Assembly: GCF_029991245.1 (NCBI RefSeq)
Contig: NZ_JAIVFO010000026.1
Coordinates: forward strand, 1-37,646
Direction of reading: 5' to 3'
DNA length: 37,646 bases
Source: Xanthobacter autotrophicus
GTDB taxonomy: Bacteria > Pseudomonadota > Alphaproteobacteria > Rhizobiales > Xanthobacteraceae
The notes under the pieces were generated by a model, which searched no databases, was not told the DNA's origin, and was given only the letters and a program-made list of their open reading frames with translations. Shown here piece by piece: positions 17,948-25,854 of the stretch. The number at the start of each line of letters is the position of its first letter. The first letter of the stretch is position 1. The position numbers and the translations under genes were made by a program.

Positions 17948-18805
17948 TCAATTGGCCCAGTGATCCATCCAGATCTTCTCGCCGATGGTGCAGGAGACCC
18001 GCGGCTCGGTGGCCGCCGCGCGCTGGACGAGGCCGGGGCCGGGGCCGGGGGGCGGCACCACGCCCGCCACCTCCATCACCAGCTTGGTCTTGATGGCGCG
18101 GGCGAACTCTTCCGTATGCTGCACCGGGATGACGAAGGCGCCCGGCCCGCCGATGACGCAATCCTCATAATAGGCGTCCAGCTCCGGCACATCGAGGGCG
18201 GAGGAGGCGGCGCGCTTCAGCAGCAGGGGCAGGCCGTTCACGGTGATGCCCCGCTGCACCACGGCGTCGCGCGCCAGGGCCACCGGCGGGCCCTGATTGT
18301 TCACGCCGTCGCCGGAAACGTCGATGACGCGCCGCAAACCCTTGTAGCCGTTGAGGTCAAACTGGTCGGCGCTGAACAGCAGCGCGCTCGATATGGAGGT
18401 GCGGTACACCCGCCGCAGTGGCGCGCCCAGCACCGCGTCGGCGAAGGCCCTGGCGGTCTGGGGGCTGTCGATGACGCGCCAGTCCACCACCACCTTCTGC
18501 TCGCCGTCGCCGGCCCATTCCACATATTCCACCGCGATGCGGCCGATGGGGCCAAGGCGCAGGGCATCCAGGAATTCGCGGGAGACGACAGCGGCGGCAT
18601 AGCCCTCCCGCTGGAGGGCCTGCTCTTCCGTATCCATGGAATAGGAAACATCCACGGCGAGGACGAGTTCGAGGTCCACGTCCTCGCCGGCGCCTCCGGC
18701 CCGGGCCGGCGCGGTGCCGGCGAGGACGAGGAGAGCAAGAGCCGTAACGAAGCGCCGACACACCGGCCGGGACAGGGAACGGGACCAGAGGCGGCGCGAA
18801 AACAT
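17948..18805 (-). CDS. secreted DUF1194 (vWA-like) protein
   Basis: A 285-residue exported protein of the DUF1194 family. A signal sequence (hydrophobic ALALLVLAGTAPARA, cleavage after ARA near 36) is followed by a von Willebrand A-like fold. Its metal site loop is DVSYSMD at 52-58, giving the MIDAS pattern Asp52-Ser54-Ser56. Further vWA strands are seen in RRVIDVSGDGVNNQGP and GITVNGLPLL. Such proteins bind ligands through Mg2+, but the partner is unknown. A GGGGGAGAG ribosome binding site precedes the ATG, and a long inverted repeat abuts it. Confidence 0.88.
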   Translation of the reverse strand: MFSRRLWSRSLSRPVCRRFVTALALLVLAGTAPARAGGAGEDVDLELVLAVDVSYSMDTEEQALQREGYAAAVVSREFLDALRLGPIGRIAVEYVEWAGDGEQKVVVDWRVIDSPQTARAFADAVLGAPLRRVYRTSISSALLFSADQFDLNGYKGLRRVIDVSGDGVNNQGPPVALARDAVVQRGITVNGLPLLLKRAASSALDVPELDAYYEDCVIGGPGAFVIPVQHTEEFARAIKTKLVMEVAGVVPPPGPGPGLVQRAAATEPRVSCTIGEKIWMDHWAN

Positions 18806-18814
18806 TTTTCTCTC

Positions 18815-18870
18815 CCCCGATGGGAAAGCGCAGCATCACGTCACACGGATGCTGACACCTTCCATCGGGG
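18815..18870 (-). promoter_or_regulatory. leader hairpin abutting the RBS of the DUF1194 gene
   Basis: On the minus strand CCCCGATGG pairs with CCATCGGGG (9 base pairs), and inside it GATGCTG/CAGCATC adds 7 pairs. The foot of the stem contains the first G residues of the GGGGGAGAG Shine-Dalgarno stretch, 10 bases before the ATG. It could limit ribosome access, or could be a DNA operator. The pairing is seen directly; the function is inferred. Confidence 0.5.
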
Positions 18871-19024
18871 CGGGAAAGAGATTAGCCGCCTCTTTTTAGC
18901 TCACGATTTCGAGCGAAGCGTTGCGATCGCTGGCTTCTCCACCTGGAGCAGGACTGTCGTCGTTCTGTCACAACGGCTTAGCCTGCCCTGCGCTGCACAA
19001 AAATCCAGCAGGGGAAAAACGGGC

Positions 19025-20338
19025 TCAGGCCTCGAGGGGCTCGGTATCCACGATCTCGATGCCGAAGCCGGCGAGGCCCACATAGGTGCGGGACTTGGAG
19101 GCCAGAAGGCGAATCGAGACGATGCCGAGGTCCCGCAGGATCTGGGCGCCGAGGCCCACTTCGCGCCAATGGCGGTCGCGCTCGATCTCGCTGGACGATT
19201 TTTCCGTGCCATGGCCCATGGCGATGGCAGGAACGCCGGCGGTACCGTCGCGCAGATAGACCAGCACGCCGCGGCCTTCCGCCTCGATGCGCTCCAGCGC
19301 GCGCTGGATGGACTTGCCGCCGCCGAAGGCGTCGGCGATGGGATCGGCGCGGTGCAGCCGCACCAGCACCTTCTCGCCGTCGCCGATGCGGCCCTTGACC
19401 AGCGCCAGGTGGTTCACCGGGTCGAACGGCGTCACATAGGAAAAGCCCTGCAGCTCGCCGACGCAGGTGGGCACGGGGAATTCCGCCGCCCGCGTCACCA
19501 GCTTCTCGCGGGCCTGGCGGTAGGAGATGAGGTCGGCCACCGAGATGCGGGTGAGGCTGTGCTTTTCGGCAAAGGCGGTCACCTGCGGGCCGCGCTGCAC
19601 GGTGCCATCGTCGTTCACCAGCTCGGCGATGACGCCCACCGGCGGCACGCCGGAGAGGCGGCACAGGTCCACCGCGGCCTCGGTGTGGCCCGAGCGCATG
19701 AGCACGCCGCCTTCCTTGGCGATGAGCGGGAACACGTGGCCGGGCCGCACGAAATCGGCCGCGCCCATGTTGGGATTGGCGAGCGCGCGCACGGTGTTGG
19801 TGCGCTCTTCCGCCGAAATGCCGGTGGTGGTGCCGTGCTTCACGTCGATGGAAATGGTGAAGGCGGTGCCCATGGGCGCATCGTTGTTCGACACCATGGG
19901 GTCGAGCCGCAGCCGCTTGGCCTCCGACGGGGGCAGGGGCGTGCAGACGATGCCCGAAGTGTTGCGGATGACGAAGGCCATCTTCTCGGGCGTGGCGAGG
20001 GAGGCGGCGAGGATCAGGTCGCCTTCATTCTCCCGGTCGTCGTCGTCGGTGACGACCACGATCTCTCCCCGCGCGAACGCTTCGATGGCGGACTGGACGC
20101 GGGCCTGGGTGTTATCGGTCACGGGCAAACCTCGGATACTGGGCGCGGGAAGCCCGAGGAAATCGTTGGGCGTGACCTCGTGTCCCGTGGCCTGCGCGAT
20201 CTTCTCGGCGGTCTCGCGGGAGATCCAGGCGCGGTCGTCGTTGCACAGGGCCGTGACGCTGGCGGGCGACATGCCCACCTGCTTCGCAAAGGCGCTGCGC
20301 TTCGTTCCGGTCGCTGAAAGCCATTCCGCGAGCTTCAT
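19025..20338 (-). CDS. ribB: HTH-RibBX fusion (DHBP synthase with degenerate RibA domain)
   Basis: A 437-residue three-part protein. Residues about 4-60 form a helix-turn-helix DNA-binding domain (recognition helix near SPASVTALCN, 24-33). Residues about 75-280 are 3,4-dihydroxy-2-butanone 4-phosphate synthase of riboflavin synthesis, with DDRENEGD at 100-107 and RSGHTEA at 215-221. Residues about 285-437 resemble GTP cyclohydrolase II but lack its three zinc cysteines: HSECLTGD-like sequence is HRADPIAD here. GCH II activity is therefore unlikely, as in RibBX-type proteins of Proteobacteria. The ATG has no Shine-Dalgarno but a promoter ends exactly there, suggesting a leaderless mRNA. An internal GTG (residue 73, base 20122) has GAGG 7-8 bases upstream and would give RibBX without the HTH. 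Confidence 0.9.
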   Translation of the reverse strand: MKLAEWLSATGTKRSAFAKQVGMSPASVTALCNDDRAWISRETAEKIAQATGHEVTPNDFLGLPAPSIRGLPVTDNTQARVQSAIEAFARGEIVVVTDDDDRENEGDLILAASLATPEKMAFVIRNTSGIVCTPLPPSEAKRLRLDPMVSNNDAPMGTAFTISIDVKHGTTTGISAEERTNTVRALANPNMGAADFVRPGHVFPLIAKEGGVLMRSGHTEAAVDLCRLSGVPPVGVIAELVNDDGTVQRGPQVTAFAEKHSLTRISVADLISYRQAREKLVTRAAEFPVPTCVGELQGFSYVTPFDPVNHLALVKGRIGDGEKVLVRLHRADPIADAFGGGKSIQRALERIEAEGRGVLVYLRDGTAGVPAIAMGHGTEKSSSEIERDRHWREVGLGAQILRDLGIVSIRLLASKSRTYVGLAGFGIEIVDTEPLEA

Positions 20339-20344
20339 GGCGAC

Positions 20345-20372
20345 AGCATAGCGCGGGAAAATTCAGTGACAA
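20345..20372 (-). promoter_or_regulatory. sigma-70-type promoter of HTH-ribBX, predicted leaderless
   Basis: On the minus strand the -35 is TTGTCA (20372-20367, 5 of 6 to consensus), the spacer is 16 bases, and the -10 is TATGCT (20350-20345). A start site 7 bases on falls on the A of the ATG at 20338. The promoter lies in an AT-rich island in otherwise GC-rich DNA. Confidence 0.5.
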
Positions 20373-20403
20373 TGAAAATTTGAAAACATTCATGTTCACT
20401 GAA
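20362..20403. promoter_or_regulatory. operator-like dyad upstream of HTH-ribBX
   Basis: TTCAGTGA at 20362-20369 and TCACTGAA at 20396-20403 form a perfect 8-base inverted repeat with a 26-base centre. The second arm, extended to TTCACTGAA, is itself palindromic, as is TTCAGTGA apart from its end. The first arm overlaps the -35 hexamer. It is a candidate binding site for the HTH domain of the downstream protein or for another repressor. Confidence 0.4.
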
Positions 20404-20415
20404 CTGGCCATGTGG

Positions 20416-20438
20416 AAAAAGGCTGCCGGGCGGCAGCC
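20416..20438 (-). terminator. intrinsic terminator of the PRC-barrel gene
   Basis: On the minus strand GGCTGCC and GGCAGCC form a 7-base-pair GC stem with a GCCC loop, followed at once by TTTTT. It sits 27 bases after the stop of the PRC-barrel gene. This is the clearest rho-independent terminator in the window. Confidence 0.85.
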
Positions 20439-20464
20439 TTTCCGTCGTGGGTGTTGGGCCGCGA

Positions 20465-20854
20465 TCACATGGCGGTGGCGCTGAAGGGCGGTACGCCATA
20501 ATAGTCCGAGACCCGCCGGCCGTTGTCCGAACTCCAGTCGTAATCGTCGGACGCGCTGTACTTCGGCGCATTTTCGATCTGCTCGCGCGAGATGTTCACG
20601 CGGAAACCGCCGACGGATTCGTCATAGGTCAGCATCTGCCACGGCACGGGGTAGTAATCCTCGCCGATGCCCAGGAAGCCGCCGAAGCTCAGCACGGCGT
20701 AGGACACGCGACCGCTGGTCTTTTCCAGGATCAGCCGCTCGACCGAGCCGATCTTCTCGTCCTGCGGATCGTAGACCGCGGTGCCCACCACCATGTCGCT
20801 GGCGACAAGGCTCGGGGTTTCCTTGATATTGGGGTTCTGCGTGTCGGTCTGCAT
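20465..20854 (-). CDS. PRC-barrel domain protein, stress-promoter controlled
   Basis: A 129-residue soluble protein with one PRC-barrel (about 12-90). The barrel strands are visible in VVGTAVYDPQDEKIGSVERLIL and GRVSYAVLSFGGFLGIG, followed by the YYPVPWQMLTYDE segment common in rhizobial stand-alone PRC proteins. The C-terminal 40 residues are acidic and disordered. AGGGAG precedes the ATG by about 9 bases. A consensus EcfG promoter lies upstream and an intrinsic terminator downstream, so it is a self-contained unit. Relatives are often induced by osmotic or stationary stress, but the molecular role is unknown. Confidence 0.9.
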   Translation of the reverse strand: MQTDTQNPNIKETPSLVASDMVVGTAVYDPQDEKIGSVERLILEKTSGRVSYAVLSFGGFLGIGEDYYPVPWQMLTYDESVGGFRVNISREQIENAPKYSASDDYDWSSDNGRRVSDYYGVPPFSATAM

Positions 20855-20890
20855 TCGTTTGATCTCCCTAGAGAAGACGGATGCTCTACC

Positions 20891-20915
20891 AACGCATGCG
20901 CGGACACCACGTTCC
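20891..20915 (-). promoter_or_regulatory. EcfG (general stress response) promoter of the PRC-barrel gene
   Basis: On the minus strand GGAAC (20915-20911), 16 bases, then CGTT (20894-20891). This is the consensus of the alphaproteobacterial general stress sigma factor EcfG (GGAAC-N16/17-CGTT). The predicted start leaves a leader of about 30 bases before the ATG at 20854. Confidence 0.8.
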
Positions 20916-20979
20916 CATCACCTGAAAATACTGTTTTCCTGACCTGCTATACAGTCGCGCTCCAGCAGCCTGGGCCGCA

Positions 20980-22092
20980 TCACCCCTTGAACGGCCAAGC
21001 CACGCTCTCGCCCACCTGTCCGCGGTGGCGCAGGACATGGTCGGCGAGCACGCACCACATCATGGCCTCGCCCACCGGCACCGCGCGGATGCCGACGCAG
21101 GGGTCGTGCCGGCCTTTGGTGAAGATCTCCGTCTCCTGGCCGGTGCGGTCCACGGTCTGCCGGGGGGTGAGGATGGAGGAGGTGGGCTTCAGCGCAAACC
21201 GCGCCACGATGGGCGCCCCGGTGGCGATGCCGCCGAGGATGCCCCCCGCATGGTTGGAGAGGAAGTGCGGGCGCCCCTCGTTGCCGAGGCGCATCTCGTC
21301 GGCATTCTCCTCGCCGGTGAGGCGGGCGGCGTTGAAGCCCTCGCCGATCTCCACCCCCTTGGCCGCATTGATGCCCAGCAGGGCGCTGGCGAGGTCGGCG
21401 TCGAGCTTGCCGTAGAGCGGGGCGCCGAGGCCCGCCGGCACCCCTTCCGCCACCAGTTCCACCACCGCCCCGATGGAGGAGCCGGCCTTGCGCACTGCAT
21501 CCAGATACTCTTCCCAGAGCGGCACCGTCTTCGGATCGGGACAGAAGAAGGGGTTGTTGGGAACCTCGTTCCAGTCCCAGCGGCTGCGATCGACCTCGAT
21601 CTCGCCGATGCGCACCACCGCCCCGCGCACGGTGACGCCGGGCAGCACCTTGGCGGCGATGGCGCCGGCGGCGACCCGCGTCGCCGTCTCCCGCGCCGAG
21701 GAGCGCCCGCCGCCGCGATGGTCGCGGATGCCGTACTTGATGTCGTAGGTGAAATCCGCATGCCCCGGCCGGTAGGCGCCGGCGATGTCGGCATAATCCT
21801 TGGAGCGCTGGTCCACATTCTCGATGAGCAGGGCGATGGGCGTGCCGGTGGTGATGAGGCCGCCGTCCGGATGCTCCAGCGTGCCGGACAGCACCTTCAC
21901 CTGGTCCGGCTCGCGCCTCTGGGTGGTGAAGCGCGACTGGCCGGGCCGGCGCCGGTCAAGGGCGGCCTGCACATCTTCAAGGGTAAAGCGCAGGTTCGGC
22001 GGGCAGCCGTCCACCACGCAGCCGATGGCGGCCCCATGGCTCTCGCCGAAGGTGGTGACCCGAAACAGATGCCCGAACGTGTTGAACGACAT
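20980..22092 (-). CDS. aroC: chorismate synthase
   Basis: A 370-residue enzyme converting EPSP to chorismate, the last shikimate step, using reduced FMN. Family marks are FGESHG at 15-20 with His19, [16 protein letters not shown] (48-63), YRPGHAD (108-114, His111), [10 protein letters not shown] (128-137) and the C-terminal DRTGQE segment. The full family length is present. The ATG at 22092 gives the canonical [20 protein letters not shown] beginning. It lies between the PRC-barrel gene and the divergent CNNM/CorC gene. Confidence 0.97.
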   Translation of the reverse strand: MSFNTFGHLFRVTTFGESHGAAIGCVVDGCPPNLRFTLEDVQAALDRRRPGQSRFTTQRREPDQVKVLSGTLEHPDGGLITTGTPIALLIENVDQRSKDYADIAGAYRPGHADFTYDIKYGIRDHRGGGRSSARETATRVAAGAIAAKVLPGVTVRGAVVRIGEIEVDRSRWDWNEVPNNPFFCPDPKTVPLWEEYLDAVRKAGSSIGAVVELVAEGVPAGLGAPLYGKLDADLASALLGINAAKGVEIGEGFNAARLTGEENADEMRLGNEGRPHFLSNHAGGILGGIATGAPIVARFALKPTSSILTPRQTVDRTGQETEIFTKGRHDPCVGIRAVPVGEAMMWCVLADHVLRHRGQVGESVAWPFKG

Positions 22093-22324
22093 GGCGCGAC
22101 ACTATCCCTCACTCGTCCCGGCTCAATAGACGAGGATCACGCCCGAGGAAACTGATGTCTCCAACGTTGGCCTCCAAGGTCCGGCCCAGGCCCGGTGGGG
22201 ACCTGAGTCGCGCCGGATGGGTGCTCGGGTTTGTGAAATCCCCGCCGCAAATGTGGCCAGCCTGTCACACAGCTGCGCGCAGATGTGCTATGAGACGCGC
22301 CGACGGAGAATTTTCTACCCCGCC

Positions 22325-23641
22325 ATGCCTTTGCTCGAAATCCTGATCGTCCTTTTCCTGGTGTTGCTCAATGCCGTTCTGGCCGCAGCGGAATTGTCCA
22401 TCGTTTCGTCGCGCCCGGCGCGGCTGAAGACGTTTGCCGACCGGGGCCGTCGCGGGGCGATTGCCGCGCTGAGGCTCGGCGAGGATCCCGGCCGCTTCCT
22501 CTCCACGGTCCAGATCGGCATCACCCTCATCGGCATTCTCGCCGGCGCCTTCTCCGGCGCCAGCCTGGGTGAAACCTTCAGCAGCTTCCTGCGCGACTCC
22601 GGCATGCCGGACAGCTTCGCCCAGCCCATCGGCTATACGGTGGTGGTGGCCGCCATCACCTATCTGTCGCTGGTGATCGGCGAACTCATCCCCAAGCGGC
22701 TGGCCTTGCAGAATCCCGAGCCGCTGGCCTGCACCCTGGCACCGCTGATGATGACACTCTCCAAGGTGTCGCTGCCGGCGGTGTGGCTGCTCGACGCCTC
22801 GACCCGTTTCGTCCTGAGGTTGCTCGGCGAACGGGGCGCCAGTTCCAGCGCTGTCACCGACGAGGAAATCCGCGCCATCATCACCGAGGCCGAGACCGCC
22901 GGCGTCATCGATCCCGCCGAACGGCGCATGATCGCCGGCGTGATGCGTCTCGCCGACCGGCCGGTGACCGCCATCATGACGCCGCGGCCCGACGTGGAGT
23001 GGGTGGACATCTCCAAGGATGCGGAAGAGGTGCGCCAGGTGCTCCTCCACACGCCCCATTCGCGCCTGCCCGCCTGCGAGGGCTCGCCGGAGGAGACCAT
23101 CGGCGTCATCCAGGCCAAGCGCGTGCTCGACGCCTATCTCAAGGGCGAGCGGCCCGATCCCCGCCAGTTCGTGCAGCAGGTGCCGTTCATCGTGGAGAAT
23201 GTGGGGGCGCTGGAAGCCATGCGCATCCTGCGCGGCGCCGAGGTGCCCATGGGCATCGTGGTGGACGAGTATGGCGACATGGCCGGCGTCGTCACCGGCT
23301 ACGACCTGCTCCTCGCCATCACCGGCTCGGTGGATGCGCCCGAGTATAACGAGGCCCGCAACGTGGTGGAGCGGCAGGACGGCAGCTATCTGGTGGCCGG
23401 CGAAACCCCCATCGACGAACTGCGGGACCTGCTCGACGTGGCCTTCCAGGTCGATGACGGCTACCACACGGTGGCGGGTTTCGCCCTGTCGCACATCAAG
23501 GAACTGCCGGAGGAGGGCGCGGTCTTCACGGCGCTGGGCTGGCGCTTCGAGATTGTGGACATGGACGGCCGGCGCATCGACAAGCTGCTGGTGTCCCGTC
23601 CCCACGTGCTCCACCGGCAGAAGGTCGCCGGGGAGGCCTGA
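22325..23641 (+). CDS. CNNM/CorC (hemolysin C) family membrane protein
   Basis: A 438-residue protein of the UPF0053 family. A DUF21 membrane domain (about 1-190) has an N-terminal helix, GRFLSTVQIGITLIGILAG, and the IGELIPKRLALQNPE segment. A CBS pair (about 210-330) contains IMTPRPDVEWVD and IVVDEYGDMAGVVT. A CorC_HlyC domain (about 345-430) contains DGSYLVAGETPIDEL and DDGYHTVAGF. Characterised members export Mg2+ or Co2+. The ATG at 22325 starts the first helix; an in-frame upstream extension lacks membrane or family character. The ribosome binding site is weak and distant. Confidence 0.9.
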   Translation: MPLLEILIVLFLVLLNAVLAAAELSIVSSRPARLKTFADRGRRGAIAALRLGEDPGRFLSTVQIGITLIGILAGAFSGASLGETFSSFLRDSGMPDSFAQPIGYTVVVAAITYLSLVIGELIPKRLALQNPEPLACTLAPLMMTLSKVSLPAVWLLDASTRFVLRLLGERGASSSAVTDEEIRAIITEAETAGVIDPAERRMIAGVMRLADRPVTAIMTPRPDVEWVDISKDAEEVRQVLLHTPHSRLPACEGSPEETIGVIQAKRVLDAYLKGERPDPRQFVQQVPFIVENVGALEAMRILRGAEVPMGIVVDEYGDMAGVVTGYDLLLAITGSVDAPEYNEARNVVERQDGSYLVAGETPIDELRDLLDVAFQVDDGYHTVAGFALSHIKELPEEGAVFTALGWRFEIVDMDGRRIDKLLVSRPHVLHRQKVAGEA

Positions 23642-23659
23642 CCACTCTCGCCCCAACGA

Positions 23660-23682
23660 CCCTCGCCCGACTGGGGCGAGGG
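23660..23682. terminator. GC hairpin between convergent genes
   Basis: CCCTCGCCC and GGGCGAGGG form a 9-base-pair stem with a 5-base loop. It lies between the stop of the CNNM/CorC gene (23641) and the stop of the opposing gene (23713). No T tract is present on either strand. A role as a two-way transcription block is inferred from position. Confidence 0.4.
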
Positions 23683-23712
23683 CAAGGGAGGCGAGGGCCT
23701 GGAGGCGGCGCC

Positions 23713-24465
23713 TCAGTCGCGCCGGGCGAGGGAGCGCAGGAAGCCTTCGTATTCCTCGGTCAGCTCCATATCCACGCCGAACGCATTCTTCAGCAGGATG
23801 TTGGCGATGAAGGGCTGGTCGTTGCGCTTCTCTTCCAGGGTTTCGCGCAGCACCGGGACCGTGTCCTCGATGTGCTTGAGGAAGGCGATGCCCTTCTCCA
23901 GGGTCTCGTTCCACTTGGCGCGATGCCAGAGCGCCAGCGGGTACATGATCTCGTGGACGAAGTTGGACTTGCGCGCCTTCTCGAAGAACCGCAGGCCCGC
24001 GCTCCAGTTTTCCTTGGCGCGCAGCGGCGGCGGCGGGATGTCGCCGAGCAGCATCTTCTTGCCGGCCTGTCCGACGAAGTCCTCCAGCGTGATCGGCGTG
24101 TCGATCTGGGTGCGGAAGTGCCAGAGCGCGAAATTGCCGGGATATTCCTTGCCCATCATGTCGATGAGGGCGGCTTCCACCTTGTCCACCGCGGCTTTGT
24201 CGGCTTTCAGCGCAGCCGTCATGCAGAAGGCGAAGACCGCGTCGTTGCCCACATTGTGCACGCCGCCATTGGCGAGCTGGGCGGGGGTCAGGGCAGGGGT
24301 CTTGCCGTCGGCCGGAACGGTGGCCTCGTCCGCGCGCAGGTCGGTGATGAACTTCGTGATTTCGAGCCAGCCCATGTAGTTGGCGATGAAGGCGTCGGGG
24401 TCCACGTGCACGATGGCGAGGTTGAGCGGCATCTTCCGCTTTTGCAGTTCGGCCATGTCGGTCAT
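23713..24465 (-). CDS. conserved protein of unknown function
   Basis: I do not recognise this 250-residue protein. It is soluble and mixed helical, with no signal peptide, no membrane segment and no cofactor motif I can name. Noticeable stretches are VHVDPDAFIANYMGWLEIT (about 19-37), NVGNDAVFAFCMTAALKADK (about 70-89) and FVHEIMYPLALWHRAKWNE near 170-188. The ATG at 24465 is preferred over 24492 because AGGGGA lies about 8 bases upstream. Codon use matches its neighbours. It follows the histidine phosphatase by 144 bases on the same strand and faces the CNNM/CorC gene. Confidence 0.75.
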   Translation of the reverse strand: MTDMAELQKRKMPLNLAIVHVDPDAFIANYMGWLEITKFITDLRADEATVPADGKTPALTPAQLANGGVHNVGNDAVFAFCMTAALKADKAAVDKVEAALIDMMGKEYPGNFALWHFRTQIDTPITLEDFVGQAGKKMLLGDIPPPPLRAKENWSAGLRFFEKARKSNFVHEIMYPLALWHRAKWNETLEKGIAFLKHIEDTVPVLRETLEEKRNDQPFIANILLKNAFGVDMELTEEYEGFLRSLARRD

Positions 24466-24609
24466 GAAAGGGTCCCCTGGGGCTCGGGTCAAAAGGCATC
24501 AAGGAAAGGCAGAGTCGTCGCGTTCACGACAACGCTGCCGGGCGTACCGGTTTGACACAGCAAGAAAAATGCCAAGGGAGAGGGGCTGCGCGGACGCGGT
24601 GCGGGACCT

Positions 24610-25233
24610 TCAGTCCGCCACCTCGAAGCCGCCGGGGGTCACCACATAGACCGCGCCCTGGCGCACCGGCAGGACGGCGGCCTCGGCGGCCGGCATGCCG
24701 GCCTTCACGTGCAGGAGCGCCCGGATGACGCCGCCATGGGTGACGATGACCGCATCGTCCTCGATCTCGGCGCAGGCGGCGTTCACCCGCTCGCACAGGT
24801 CGCCGTAGCTTTCGCCGCCGGGCGGCGTGAAATTCCATGGGTCTAGGTCGCGCTTGCGCACGTTGAGCTGGTCGCGGCGGCGCAGTTCGGGCCAGGTCTG
24901 GCCCTCCCACTGGCCGAACGAGATTTCGGCGAGGCGCGGGTCGGTGGGGAACTCGCTGGCGGGCAGGTCGAGGCTGGTGCGCAGGATGCGCATGGTTTCC
25001 ACAGCCCGCGACAGGGGGCTGGACACGTAGGCGAGCGCCTTGGGATCGCCGGCGAGCTGGGGGAGCACGCGGCCGACGCGCCCGGCCTGGATGCGGCCCA
25101 GCGCATTGAGGGGCACGTCGCGGCGGCCCTGCAGGCGGCCGACCACGTTCCAGTCGGTCTCGCCGTGGCGCACCAGGAAAAAGCGCCGCGTGGTCGTGGC
25201 AGCCGGGGTGGCAGTCGCAATCGCAGGGGTCAT
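24610..25233 (-). CDS. histidine phosphatase family protein
   Basis: A 207-residue phosphatase of the phosphoglycerate-mutase-like superfamily. It has the catalytic loop LVRHGETDWN (20-29, His23 as phospho-acceptor), SSPLSRAVETM with its conserved arginine, the acid residue in EISFGQWEGQTW, and the second histidine in VTHGGVIRALL. The ATG at 25233 is chosen as nearest to the core; the longer frame adds a Pro/Gly-rich stretch with no support. The substrate is unclear: alpha-ribazole phosphatase (CobC) and broad-specificity sugar phosphatases look alike at this level. Confidence 0.88.
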   Translation of the reverse strand: MTPAIATATPAATTTRRFFLVRHGETDWNVVGRLQGRRDVPLNALGRIQAGRVGRVLPQLAGDPKALAYVSSPLSRAVETMRILRTSLDLPASEFPTDPRLAEISFGQWEGQTWPELRRRDQLNVRKRDLDPWNFTPPGGESYGDLCERVNAACAEIEDDAVIVTHGGVIRALLHVKAGMPAAEAAVLPVRQGAVYVVTPGGFEVAD

Positions 25234-25291
25234 GGCGCTTGTACCGGCGCGCAGCGGGAACCGGAGGGCTGAAGCGCCGCCTTCAGGGGGA

Positions 25292-25810
25292 TCACCGCGG
25301 GGGAACCGGGATGACGTGGTCATACCAGGCGCCGCGCGGCGGATAGGTCACCCTGAGGGCGATCTGCGAACCCGGCGCCGCCTTGCCCTTGAAGCTGACG
25401 ATCAGCCCCCTGGCCGGCCGGCCGAGGCAGAGCGTGGTGGCGCCGCCGTCGATGGCCCGTGCGGTGAAGCTGCCATAGCGGATGAACACCTGCCCGCCGG
25501 GCGGGGCCGACAGCACCCTGATGGCGGGCACCTGGGTCTGCTGGCAGTTGAAGTCCGCCGTGCCGGCGGCGAACAGGGCGCTGCGCGTGCCCGAGCCGCC
25601 GATCAGGAAGGCGGTGCCGTATTCGCTGGGCGTCACATAGTCGGGAAAGACGGCGCCGCCGGGGCCGAAGATGCGGTCACGCAGCGGGTATTCCTGGAGC
25701 GTCGGCGGGCTCTGCGCGAAACCCTCGCCGGACGTGGCCAGAAGACCTGCCAGAAGGCCGGCTGAAACCGCCAGGGCGGACAGGGCGGCGCGAAGGACGA
25801 TCGCCGGCAT
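25292..25810 (-). CDS. small secreted protein of unknown function
   Basis: A 172-residue protein with a clear signal peptide (hydrophobic ALSALAVSAGLLAGLLA, probable cleavage FAQ-SPP near 32). The mature part is beta-rich with two cysteines (in ADFNCQQ and TTLCLG) that could pair. AGGAGA lies 7 bases before the ATG. It sits between fabI and the phosphatase gene on the same strand, 44 and 58 bases away, so an operon is likely. I do not recognise the family. Confidence 0.82.
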   Translation of the reverse strand: MPAIVLRAALSALAVSAGLLAGLLATSGEGFAQSPPTLQEYPLRDRIFGPGGAVFPDYVTPSEYGTAFLIGGSGTRSALFAAGTADFNCQQTQVPAIRVLSAPPGGQVFIRYGSFTARAIDGGATTLCLGRPARGLIVSFKGKAAPGSQIALRVTYPPRGAWYDHVIPVPPR

Positions 25811-25854
25811 AAGGGTCTCCTGATGGCGCGCGGGGGCGCGGCGGGTTTGCAGTC

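Noticed and set aside
17960-20317. A 785-codon open frame on the plus strand across two minus-strand genes
   Set aside because: It runs antisense through DUF1194, an intergenic hairpin and ribBX, with low-complexity His/Gly/Ala composition.
20339-20470. FMN riboswitch before ribBX
   Set aside because: The region is short and AT-rich and lacks the conserved FMN element segments. A promoter and dyad explain it better.
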